A stretch of 64,000 bases of DNA, taken from NCBI GenBank assembly GCA_030248195.1, contig JASAND010006899.1, forward strand, positions 1 through 64,000, written 5' to 3'. The notes beneath the pieces are model-generated. The model saw nothing but the letters and a program-made list of their open reading frames with translations, ran no database searches and was not told the origin of the DNA. The DNA is from Trissonchulus latispiculum (taxonomy: Eukaryota > Nematoda > Enoplea > Enoplida > Ironidae). The position numbers were made by a program, and so were the translations under genes. Positions 47,404-58,220 of this stretch are shown piece after piece (position 1 is the first letter of the stretch; every line of letters begins with the position of its first letter).

Positions 47404-50400
47404 CTAACGTCCCTGAACATGCTCCCGACGATTTTTCTCATCGCCCAGGCGACGAACAACCAGCCGACGGGCCACATCGACACAGTCTGATGGGCCGCTG
47501 ATCGTTACAATACGATTCTTCGTTCCGGGGGCAAAAATACCACGACTCGATACCTCCACCTTGGCACCGCTCATAGCCTGCAGCTCGCCAAGGGTTTTGC
47601 CCTGTTTGCCTAGGATGACTCCAATCAGGGTCTCGGGCACCTCCACCTCATCCGTCGTAATCTCGGCCGAATGAGACGACATGGGTGGTCCTCCAGCCAT
47701 ACCCATGGGTGGTCCGGAAGAGAGACCACCCGGGGGTCCCTGAGGGCCACCGTAGTCTCCACCCATCATGGGAGATCGATTATAGTGAGACTGGGAGAGA
47801 TCTGGAGCCTGATCCATGCCACCACCGGAATACGGAGGATATCCGCCGGAGCGGACCCCCGAGGACTGATCCATCACCCCAGGATGTGGATGATAGGAAG
47901 ATGAGGAGATGGTCCCCATTCCACCACCCCCGTTCGGCATTCCCATCTGATGATGCCCTCCACCTGTGGAGGAGTGGTCAGACGGTCCCCCCATACCACC
48001 CTGATGAGAGGAGCCGTCCAGGACGTCATAGCGATTCTGATACTGCCCGCCGCCGCTACTGGGCTGCACATTGTGGGCAGAAGAAGAAACAGAAGAAGCA
48101 GAAGATTGTTGTTGTTGTTGTTGCTGTTGCTGCAATCGTTCAGCATTGGACGCAGCACTAACTAGCTGACCCAGGCCTAGGCCGAGCACATTAAACTTTG
48201 CCAGAACCGATAGGGCCCCGCCTATCTCAACAATGGCATTGTGAGAGAACCCTAGGGCCCGAAGGGTCCGCTCCAGTGATTCCAGGATCTGCGGGAGACT
48301 GATATCCGATCCACCCGAGCCTCCGGACGAATCACCCGCATTTCCGCTGCCCTGCCCAACGGCCCCCGCATTATCTCCACTTCTGGCAGCCGCAGACAAC
48401 AGGGCACCCAGGCCGGACTGTGGGAAGTCCAGCACCGGACCGCTGCCAGAATTATACCCACCTCCGGAGGCGGTGGAGGAAAAGTCGGAAGAGCTTCCAC
48501 CCATCATCGAAGCAATGCCCTGCTGATGATGAGAACTGGAATGTGGCGGCATGCCGCCGCCTCCTCCACCATGAGCGCCGTGACCGAAATCGTAACCAGC
48601 CGAAGTAGGCGGGTGCGGGGGTCGGTAGTTGGGACCCGGAGGTCCCATCGGAGGCTGCTGAGGACCACCAGGTGGACCCCCTGGACCTCCCATTCCGGGT
48701 CCAGGAGGGCCGCCACCCATTCCGGGTGGCGGACCGCCGCCATATCCACCCGGAGGACCCCCCGGTCCCCCGGGCCCACCGCCGTAGTGTGAAGGAGGAC
48801 CGCCATAGTGATCAGGACCCGGACCCCCGGGACCCCCAGGTCCAGGCCCACCCATCATTGGCCCACCATGCGGCGGGCCTCCCATGCCGGGTCCCGGTGG
48901 ACCCATACCAGTAGCCTGATCAAGCTGTAGGGAGGCCACAACATCCACATAGGAAATGTTGGGATGGGCTGCATGATTTTTATCCTCCACAATCTTCTCC
49001 ATCACCAGCTCAGCTGCTTCCAACAGCTGTTCCGGTTTCCCTGCAAAGGTGACCACGCGCTCCACAATCCGGGGATTCTCGGAGCGCCGAGAGACTTCCA
49101 CATAGGCTCCGGTTCGTTCTCGGATCTCACGAATGTAGGTCCCAGACTTCCCAATGATCATACCCACCGTAGAATTGGCCACCAGAAGCTTGATCTAAAG
49201 ACAAGAATATTTGAGAAAAGATGAAAAGGTTGCATGTGATCTATACAGACCTAAATATCAAAACATACACAAAATTAGCAACTGGTAGATTATCCTGAAG
49301 TCAAAAGAGCTATGCAAGTAGCCTCAAACTAGGCAAGGGAGTAAAGTAGTCGTCATGGATCAATAAATCAAAAATGAACAAGTGAGATTATTATGGAAGT
49401 AAGTGGAGAATTTAATTATCAAAGCAGTTTGTTGTTGGTCAGAAAAAAACACACAGAAATTGCAGAAAATTTTCAGGAGAGAAAGAAGATTCGGCGCCAG
49501 ATTTAAGTAGAACGAAACCGACTGATAGATAATTGAAAGTGAGAATTTGAATAAGTTGAGATTCAGAGAGTAGACTTTAAAAGCGGCATGAATTGAGTAT
49601 GAATTAGTCAGTTTAGTTAGTTATATGGTTGATTAAGGCAGAAAGACAATTGTTGCTGAGAATATGGAGAATAATGAGAAAACGTTAAATAAACAAACAT
49701 GAAATAGTTTTTAAAGACTGTGGAAAATACTATAACGTAGTGTATAGTTGGACGTGCTGTTTTGCTGAAATATCCTTTGTTTGTTGTTAAAAACTATAGT
49801 TTCAGTCCATAATCACAAACTGCTCTTTCAGAAAATAATGAAAAAACATTAGAATTTTTAGATTCTCCAACATCAAAACTTCACAATGACTTACACGTAT
49901 AATATTTCCTCTTTCAAGCACTGTTGTTCTAACAATTCAAATAACAGTCAAAGTCTGCGCAAAAATTTCCAATTTCTTTCTAAGGTTAATATATTTTGTA
50001 GTTGTTTTCTTAGCAAATGCTGACTCAGAACCATTTTGGTCCAATTTCGCATCATCCCGACATTTTGTCTTCAATTCAAGCGGACACAGTACATCGTGTT
50101 TTAGTGTTAGTAAGACCCCATTCAAAAATGATTGTATAGACACAACATACGAATCTATGATACCTCTTTTCGACGCTCAGTATTTTTGACATCATAAATG
50201 TCAGGTGGCGGAATGTTGATGGCCCCATCAAGTTTATCATAGATTGTGTTCACGATGAATCCCAGAGCGCCCAGCAGCTGGCCAGAGGTCCCATTCATCA
50301 GACAGATACGCTCCTGGGTACCTAAAACAACCACAAGTTACAACACAACCAACCAACAAAGTACGTATATACACTGGCTTTTTCCTACAGCGGCGGGGGT

Positions 50401-51803
50401 GAGGCTGGGGGTGCCCCTCCCAGAATTCGGGCCTTCCCTCCAAAAACTCTAAAGTGCACTAATTTTTAGGCATTTTTTAGTTATGTTAAGCTTCAATTTA
50501 GGTTAAAAATAGTTAATTTTCTAGTTCGGCAGCAATAAATATATATAGCTATTTTAAAGTATTTTTCGACCCCCCCCAGAAATTCGTGCCCCCAGACTCC
50601 CACCTCCAGAAAATTTTGCCTAGGAAAAAGCCAGATACATGTAGCGCCACAGTTCTGGAAATAAACAAAACACCACCGAGAGGCGGGCGATGTAAAACTT
50701 AGAAATGTAACAGAGTTCAGTAAATGAAGAGGAGGAGGCATACTACAGATAGACACTACGTAGTGTCTAAAACACACATAATAATGAACAAAGGCACTGT
50801 CTTGATGATTTCCAGCTTTTAAAGAAAAATGATTCTCCCACCTAAATGAAAATTCCACGGTCTGCGTCAAAATAAATGTGTTATGGTGAAACCGTCCCCA
50901 GTATGTTAACTGGAACTTTAATCTGGAATCCAGTGCCTGCGCTTTCAACACTCATCAATTAATCCAGTGCCTGCGCTTTCAACACTCATCAATTAAAGCC
51001 TAAACTGAAACCCAATGCTAAACTCAACAAAGAGACCGATGTAGTTAATAAACTTCACCCATTCAGAATTCACTTAGTGTTAACCTTGTTTCATATATAC
51101 TTAACGAAAGAGGTCTACAATCGTAAATCAACCTGGATAGTAATCATATCCTTTGGACATCTTCATACGGCAGCCATGCTCCTCCTGCAGTTTCGCGATC
51201 ATGTCACCGCCTTTGCCGATCACTGCGCCCGCCATAGAGTTGGGTATCATAATTTTGAACTGAATTTCCAAGTCTAACAATCAAAAACAACAAAATCACT
51301 GAAAATTATATATAACTCAAAAATGGTTTAAATACGACTGTAAATTTCAATAAGGGGTATAGTGGGAGCAGACAGGGGCGTATCCAGTGGGGGGGGGCGG
51401 GTTGAGGGGATCCGGACCCATCTTTTAGAAAATTATTTGAAATTTTTAGCTATTTTTAGTGCAAATTTGGCCGTTTTTTGAAAAAATTCTGGCTTGGACG
51501 CCATCCCTTTTAGGGTCGGACCCGCCCCCCTTTTGAAAACCAAACCCGACCTTTTGAAAACCAATCAGTTGGAAACGCCCTGGGGGCAGACGTAGATGGG
51601 GAACTGCTTACATGTTTACAATAACACGCTTACATGAACCTATGAAATGTATTAATTATATATAAACATATAAAAAACGAAAAAGGACACTATAAGGGAA
51701 ACATACCAGCATAATCAAATTCATGTTTTGCCTTCTTGGCAGGATGGTCATCACTTCCACTCTCTTCGGCGCGCTTTCGATCACCCGTGCTTTTTTCAGT
51801 CAT
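47404..51803 (-). CDS. nova: NOVA-like KH-domain splicing regulator
   Basis: Four exons in transcription order: 51803-51707, 51273-51133, 50321-50164 and 49194-47404. Phases are consistent, giving 728 residues. A basic N-terminus (KRAEESGSDDHPAKKAK) looks like a nuclear localisation signal. KH1 (about 33-108) has GAVIGKGG and YYPGTQERICLMNG. KH2 (about 133-207) has NSTVGMIIGKSG and ends NISYVDV. A long Gly/Pro/Ser-rich linker with a poly-Gln run follows. It contains an alpha-helical patch (VEIGGALSVLAKFN). KH3 (about 643-722) has ETLIGVILGKQGKTL and FAPGTKNRIVTISG. All three GXXG RNA-binding loops are intact. Spacing of KH1-KH2, then a long linker, then KH3 is the NOVA layout, known to bind YCAY clusters and regulate splicing. 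Vertebrate NOVA is about 480-510 residues; the excess here is linker. KH2, linker and KH3 share one 1.79-kb exon. Confidence 0.92.
50927..50994. repeat. Exact 34-bp tandem duplication
   Basis: Two identical 34-bp units beginning AATCCAGTGCCTGCGCTTTC in a NOVA intron. This is a recent slippage or assembly duplication. Confidence 0.9.
51373..51582. mobile_element. 210-bp hAT-like MITE (CAGGGGCGTATCCAG)
   Basis: The ends CAGGGGCGTATCCAGT and ACTGGAAACGCCCTG-like TTGGAAACGCCCTG have flanks GGAGCAGA and GGGGCAGA, an 8-bp duplication with one change. It lies in NOVA intron 1. Confidence 0.75.
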
Positions 51804-51879
51804 TGTAACAGCAATCACTTAATACCAAGAAAATAAGGTAGTAGGCGGATGCACGAAGGATACAAGCATTACTCATAGA

Positions 51880-51935
51880 GAAATAATGAAAAACGCCTAC
51901 CTGTAGTCACTAAGGCAAAGCCTTAGTCCGAAAGA
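51880..51935. mobile_element. Half copy of the 113-bp MITE upstream of NOVA
   Basis: GAGAAATAATGAAAAACGCC through CAAAGCCTTAGTCCG matches one arm and the centre of 24442-24554. Confidence 0.65.
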
Positions 51936-52032
51936 ATAGAGAGCCAACGGGAGCGGTGAGCGCTCTTATTCAGGGAGAACTACTGAAGTGAAGGGGGAAC
52001 CGCAAAGGGGGGGGGGGGGAAGAGGAGATGGG

Positions 52033-52145
52033 GGCATATCAAGGATGGGCACCGGAAAAAACTACCGGAAAAAAACGGTTTTTTCCGTTTTTTCCGCAGG
52101 CATGGGAACAATACTCGCGAGTTTTTTCCGAAAGTTGAAAAATTT
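52033..52145. mobile_element. Truncated hAT end (AAGGATGGGCACCGGAAAAAA)
   Basis: One terminus with CCGGAAAAAAC/GTTTTTTCC repeats, related to the element at 52972-53800. No opposite end is seen. Confidence 0.6.
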
Positions 52146-52774
52146 TTGAAAAATTAGCAGTAAAATTAACCCTGGGGCATATATATATACGTGTGGCTGG
52201 CGAAAAAAACGGGGGGGGGTTGAAAGGAAAAGTAGGGAAGGCGTCTGGCATAAAAGCGGGTGGGGGGTAGAAAAAAGTCGATTTGGGGGAAGGGAAAGAA
52301 AAATTTTCGAGGGAGAAAATCGTCGTCGGAGAAAACTCAGTTTTTCGTTAAAAAACTGAAAATTTTCTCAATTTTGAGCTATATATTTTTAGCGATTTTT
52401 AAGGTAGTTAAACGAATTTTAGCAATTTTTCGCTAATTTTTAGAAAATTTTCGAATTTTTGGCTAAAAATTTGCAAAAAATTAAGTAGGGGTTTGCAAAT
52501 TTTTTGGGGGGGGGGGTCGGCCGCAGGTCGATTTGGGGGGAGGGGTGGAAAAAATTTTTAGAGGGAAGGTCGGTCGGTGACCCCTCCATTTGAGGGGAGG
52601 GGTCCCCCAAACCCCCCCCCCTCAACACACCTAAGGGGGGGAACCAAAATCCAAAAAGTTAGCTAAATTTAATTTGGCCGAAAACTGGTCATTTTTGAAA
52701 AATTTTTCCTAAATTTTGGCTTAGAACCGCTTTAAAACGGTGTAAAACGCCTAAATCGTTAAAAACAAGCCTTA

Positions 52775-53930
52775 GTCGAGATGGCCGAGTGGTCTAAGCT
52801 GGTCAGAAGTTCCAATCTTACGGTCGGTGGTTCGATCCCCAGAAGCCAGAAAGCTTTCTCGACTCTAGCCAACCCAGCTATCCATCCTTAGCTGGTCGGT
52901 AAATGGGTACCACTACGGTGGGGAGGTAACAGGAATCTGTGCAGAAGGGCCGGCCCCCCTTCCAAGGATGCTAGGGTTGGTTTTTTCCGGAAAAAAAGAT
53001 TGTCGGAAAAAACCTTTTTTCCGGTTTTTTCCATTTTTATCCTTTTTTCCGGTCACTCCAAAATTACACAATGTGCAAAAGTTGCGTTGTTTCATGTTTT
53101 TGCATGCACAGAACCAGTTTTCAAGATATTTAGTAGCCCCACAGGGGTAATGCAATAACACAAGCGCTTAGAAAGATTCCAGTATTGATTATAGGAATCA
53201 ACTATTTTCAGCGGATGCCACTGTAGAGCAAAGGACAGGTGATTTCTGTATACCTTGGCGGTTATACTATACCTAGTTTGTGGTTTTCATAGGTAACGCG
53301 CTTCGTAAAGTAAACAATTCCAGATACTTTAACAGTTTTGGTTGCACACTATAGACTGTTAGGTATGGATTATTAACACTACTTGAGTTATGCAATCATT
53401 TTCACATTCCAAGGGAAAAAATGTCAAACCCCAAAATCAGCTCAAATTCATGAATATCGTATTCTTACCTCATTAAACACTGTTTTCGATATATAGTTTC
53501 TTAATGTTCTGAGGTCATAAATTAACTTTCAGAACATCTCCCGAATATTTTTCCGATGCGTCGAAAAAACCCAAATACAATTTCGTCAGATTTAACATAC
53601 CCCCACCTACTTATGGCCCACGGAAAAGGTTGTAAATAGTGTGAAATTGCTGGAAAAGCTCAGAAAACATGATATTTCATCGTAAAAATCGTCAAAATAA
53701 CGTTAGGAATATTTTTCCATTTTTTCCACCCCATCGGAAAAAAATGGAAAATAACGGAAAAAACCTTTTTTTCCAGTCCTTTTTTCCGCGCCCATCCCTA
53801 ACGGATGCAGTCATCATTTGAGGTGTCACTCCTGGCTCTACGGCTGAGAATCCGGGGATGAGCACCGGCTCCCCATGTCCTGTGGTAGGACGGAGATATC
53901 TCCTGGGGTAAACCTTTACCTAACCTTTTT
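52775..53930 (+). mobile_element. tRNA-Leu-like SINE, split by a hAT insertion
   Basis: The head GTCGAGATGGCCGAGTGGTC has an A box (TGGCCGAGTGG) and a B box (GGTTCGATCCC). GTCGAGA can pair with TCTCGAC at 52857-52863. Extra sequence between the T arm and the acceptor rules out a working tRNA. The body continues to 52971, is interrupted by 52972-53800, and resumes at 53801 to a CCTTTACCTAACC-type tail near 53930. Confidence 0.72.
52972..53800. mobile_element. hAT-like element (TAGGGATGGGC) with TTTTTTCCGG arrays
   Basis: The ends TAGGGTTGG and CGCGCCCATCCCTA have flanks AAGGATGC and ACGGATGC (52964-52971, 53801-53808), an 8-bp duplication with one change. Subterminal CCGGAAAAAA/TTTTTTCCGG runs are present. 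It is inserted in the SINE. Confidence 0.8.
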
Positions 53931-54888
53931 TATTTCGAAGGAAAAAGGGTTTAGAAAATATTGCATTTTGACCATTTTATGAAATTTTTGAGGTCCAAAT
54001 TTTGGAGGGGTTGAAGAGTATATATATACCCCTCTAAGTTTCGGGGGTCGGCCACCAAATTTCCAAAATTTAACCCCTCCGAGACCCAAAGTTCCGGGGT
54101 TCGGGTCGGGAGGTATAAACCAAACCCTATCCATAGGCATATATAGGTGCAATGGGAGGGGTTTGCAAAAATTTTGCCAAAAATGGTCTTTTGAAAGGTC
54201 CCACCACCCTACCCCCCTAACATCTATGGTCTGTGAGAGTAAAACCCCCCACCATAGTTTTCTTTGGGGGGAGGGGGGTTGGGAGGGTGATCCCCCAAAT
54301 TTTTGACCAATTCCCCCTCCCCCAGAATTTTTGACATACCCTCCCCAACTTTCGGCTATCGCCCCCCGAACCCCCCAGCGATTTTCGGACCCAAAAAGTT
54401 AGCTAAATTTGGCCAAAAAATGGTCATTTTTTGAAAACATTTCAAAAATTTTGGCTTAAAATCACTTTGAAACGATGCAAAAACGCCCAAAACGATAAAA
54501 ACAGGCCTTACTTCGAAGAAAAAAGGACTAAATTACAGGAAGGCCATTTTGGCCATTTTTCGAAATTTCTGAGGTCCGAATTCTGGGGGGTTGGGGGTAT
54601 ATATATACCATACCCCCATCATTCGGTCGATCAGCATCCTTCCAAGATTTATATACCCCCCCCAGGCCCAGACCCAAAGTTCCAGGGAAGCCCTCTACGA
54701 GAAGACCATACCGCACTCCCCATATATATATACCTTGGCTACTCCCTTCCCCAAGGAAAGCTCAGACCAACCTCCCCCCGTAAAATAGGGTCCAAACAAG
54801 AGAAAAATGCAGTTTTTGCAAAAATTAACTGAAAAAATGGCTGGAAAAAGTTTAAAACGCTAAAAATAGGTTTTAAAACGCAATACGA

Positions 54889-54889
<1 letters not shown>

Positions 54890-54924
<35 letters not shown>
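54890..54924. repeat. (TA)n microsatellite
   Basis: About 17 uninterrupted TA units inside the repeat array. Confidence 0.95.
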
Positions 54925-54928
<4 letters not shown>

Positions 54929-55940
54929 TAGATTTATGTCGACAAAAAAGGCATTTTTAACTTTAAAATATTTGGGTAGTTTTTTAATAATTTCTGATTT
55001 TTGAGACCCCAAGCCATAATCGGACTTTTTACTTCCCCCCCCCAACCCAAACAGGTGGTATACATGACATAGGTTCCTTGGGAAGGGGGGGGGGTTCGGG
55101 TCGGGGGTACTTCCCTCCAAAAGTTTTGACCTATTTTACCCTCTCCTAGAATTTTGACACACCCTCCAACTTTCGGCTACCCCCCCAGCGATTTTTTGAC
55201 CCAAAGGTTTGCTAAATTTGGACAAAAAATAGTTATTTGATGAAAATTCTGCCTAAGATTTTCACTTAAAATCACTTTAAAACAGTGCAAAAACGCTAAA
55301 ACAGGCTTTATTTTGAAGAAAAAGGGCTAAATTACCGAAAATTTTGCATCCTTTGGCCATTTTTTCTAATTTTAGAGTTCCGAATTCTGGGGGGAGTTGA
55401 TAGGGGTACCCCATCACATTTCTTCGGTCGATCACCAACTTCCAAGATTTATATACCCCCAAGACCCATAGTTACAGGAATATAGCCATGGGGGGGAACC
55501 CACCCGTCTCCTGGACCAAGGGTTGGAGCTATGAGCTCCAAAACGTAGCAGCAGAAAGCGCGACTCTTTCTTGCCTATGTGTGCAAAGATCAAGTCACTT
55601 GGTTCACTCCTGCTCATTTTATATATGACATTTTGAAAATGACACCTACTTTTTGGTCCAACCATGCCAAAATTTTGCAAAAGTTTGGACCGATGTAACT
55701 TTTGACTGGGTTGGGCTAGAAAAGTTTTGCAAATATCTGCAATTATGGCATGTCTTCCTCTTTGCACACAGCCAAAATTAGATCGATCCGATGCACCGTT
55801 GGTCTGGCACATTGCCAAATGTGGCGGGGAAAAAACCCACTTATCGCGCCGCCGACGGCGCGAAAATTTTTAAAAATAGCTATTTTTGCTATAAAAATGG
55901 CAAAAATTTTCTATTTTGTCATCCCGGAAGGGGGGGGGGC

Positions 55941-56658
55941 AGGGTTTTTTTTTGGTCGCCGAACTTTAGGCCAAATGGCCTCAACGACTCAAATTTTTTA
56001 GGCCATCAACCAAAAAATTTAGGCCATCCAAATTTTGTTAATTTTTAGGTTGTGCGTTATTGTACGCATTGTTAAAATTACAGTTATCCTGTATTCACGC
56101 GTTATATATTCAAAAATCGCTGTTAACAACAAAAATCGCCAGCGTCACTCTTTAACACACCAGAAAAACGTTTTTACATTAAAATGGCAGAAACAAAACC
56201 TTATTAGCATAGAAATAATAGTGCACGACAGTATTTATGAAATAATGAATTTTTATTAAAAACTAAAACAGGTTGGAGCATACGAGTATATAGAGAACCA
56301 AAGAAAGAAAAAAATTAAATAGAAATAAAGTTAAAATATATACTAAAAATAGAATTTCTTCGATGAAGTCTTTTTATAGTAAATGAAAGTCTAGCTTTAA
56401 TGTGTATTTATAAGTGCAAATAGACAATGAAACTACCTGGCAGCTGGCGGAGCCCAGAAATACAAGTGAAAATGTATAAAGTCGCGCCGAAGGCGCTAAA
56501 ATTTTTTAGAAATTTGCTGATTTTACTTAAAAATCAATAATATTTAACTGGGTTTTCGTCGAAAAATTTAGGCCAAATGGCCTCAACGGCGAAAATTCTT
56601 TAGGCCATCGACTCATAAATTTAGGCCATGGCCTAAGCTATGGCCTAAAAAAAAACCT
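55941..56658. mobile_element. Element with TTTAGGCCATGGCCTAAA arrays
   Basis: The ends AGGGTTTTTTTTTGG and the inverted AAAAAAAAACCTTG bound about 720 bp. Subterminal repeats are TTTAGGCCA and the palindrome AGGCCATGGCCT on both sides. The interior has GCGCCGAAGGCGC. Boundaries are approximate and no target duplication was identified. Confidence 0.6.
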
Positions 56659-57910
56659 TGGGGGGGGTCTAGACCCCTTGAACCCCCCCCCCCCTGGGTG
56701 CGGGCCTGGGGGGTCTCAAAAATCGGAAATTTTCTATAAAACTGTACCCAAACTGTGCCCAAATCTTTCAACTAAAATTGGCCCTTTTGGACATAAAATC
56801 GACTATTTTCGACATAAATCTAATAAAAAACCACCCGTATTGCGTTTTAAAACCTATTTTTTAGCGTTTTTAACTGTTTCCAGACAATTTTTTCAGAAAA
56901 TTTTTGAAAAATTGGAAAAATTTTTGCAAAAATTTAGCATTTTTTCTCTTGTTTGGACCCCATTTTAGGGGGGAGGGGGGGTTTGAGCTCGGCTTGGGGG
57001 GGAGTAGTTGAGGTCGGGTATGGGGGTGGGGGGTCTGGCCTCTCCGTGGGGGGGGGGGTTTCACAGGGGGTAATCTGTAGCCTGGTACACCTATGGTCGA
57101 CGACCCCCGAAATGTGATTGGGAGGGAGGACGACCCCCCGAGCCCCGAACCTCCCAAATTCGGACCTCAGAAAATTCAAAAAAAGGCCTAAAAATGCAAA
57201 AGCAAAATTTTCTGTATTTTAATACTTTTTGTCAAAACAAGGCTTGTTTGTATCGTTTTAGGCGTTTTTACACCGCTTTAAACCGATTTTAAGCCAAAAA
57301 CTGAGAAAAATTTTTCAAAAAATGACCATTTTTAGCAAAATTTAGCTAACATTTTGGCCCCAAAAAGTGCTGGGGGGCATAGTTTCCTTAGGGGGGGGGG
57401 GTTGGGGGGGTGTCCCCCCCAAAATTTTCGACCAAATTTACCCCCTCCCAGATTTTTGGACTATCCCTCCCCCCACTTTTGGCTACCCCCCCGAACCCCC
57501 CCCCAACGATATTTGGACCCAAAAAGTTAGCTAAATTTGGTCGAAAAATGGTTATTTTTTGAAAAATTTTTCTAAAATTATATATGACCTAAAATCGCTT
57601 TGATGAAAAAAGGGCTAAATTACAGAAAATTTTGCATTTTTTGGCCATTTTTTGAATTTTCTGAGGTCCGAATTTGGGGGGGGGGGGGGGGTTCGGGGGG
57701 GTACTCCCCATTACATTTCGGGGGTCGACCACCAAATTTCCGAAGTTTACCCCTCCCCAACCAAAATTTCCAGGGAAACTATGCTGGGGGGGGGGGGGTT
57801 GGGGGGTAACCAAAATTGGGGGGAGGGATAGTCAAAAATCTGAGGGGGGGGTAAAGTTGGTCGAAAATCTTGGGGGATCCCCCCCCCCTTGGTAAAACTA
57901 TGGGAGGAAT

Positions 57911-58167
57911 CCCCCTCCCAAACACACTGTCAAACCCCAACAAATGGGACCAAACTGCAAACTCCGCAATATGAAGTTGGCGTTACATTTAAAATATTTC
58001 CCTAATGGAATACAGAATTCTAATGGCTTGAACACATATTTTATAGTCTCCGCCTATGTACTTCTGATGTTAACATGTGGCCCATTTTAATGTGGTTTTC
58101 TTTATCTTAATAAAAGCATTGTCATTTTTAAAACAGCTAATTGGGTTTCTAAACCCACGATTTGGAT
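57911..58167. other. WDR35 upstream region
   Basis: Unique-looking AT-rich sequence between the repeat array and the X-box. An AATAAA-like run lies at about 58110. Confidence 0.4.
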
Positions 58168-58180
58168 GTTTCCTAGCAAC
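58168..58180 (+). promoter_or_regulatory. X-box (RFX site) upstream of WDR35
   Basis: GTTTCC-T-AGCAAC fits the X-box consensus of two imperfect inverted half-sites (RYYNYY N1-3 RRNRAC) bound by RFX factors. It ends 40 bp before the WDR35 ATG, in the range usual for ciliary genes. Confidence 0.7.
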
Positions 58181-58220
58181 ACGGCTCATTCAGATGAGCT
58201 GAGGTGATTAAGTATTCGAC

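Larger units (their letters stand above)
53935..57910. repeat. Diverged array of a G/C-homopolymer repeat family
   Basis: The same phrases recur in order several times: CAAAAAGTTAGCTAAATTTGG, AAATGGTCATTTTTTGAAAA, TTAAAATCRCTTTRAAACG, TGAGGTCCGAATTYTGGGGGG, CGGTCGAYCACCAAATTTCC. They lie near 54390-54680, 55190-55470 and 57500-57790. At least one copy is inverted (about 57130-57370), and a partial relative is at 52240-52760. Runs of 8-14 G or C occur throughout. No coding exon was found. Confidence 0.75.

Noticed and set aside
47671..48914. Several plus- and minus-strand frames overlapping the NOVA exon
   Set aside because: Antisense or frame-shifted shadows of a GC-rich coding exon.
52775..52863. 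Possible tRNA-Leu gene
   Set aside because: A and B boxes exist, but there is extra sequence between T arm and acceptor strand and the anticodon arm is not proper; better explained as a SINE head.
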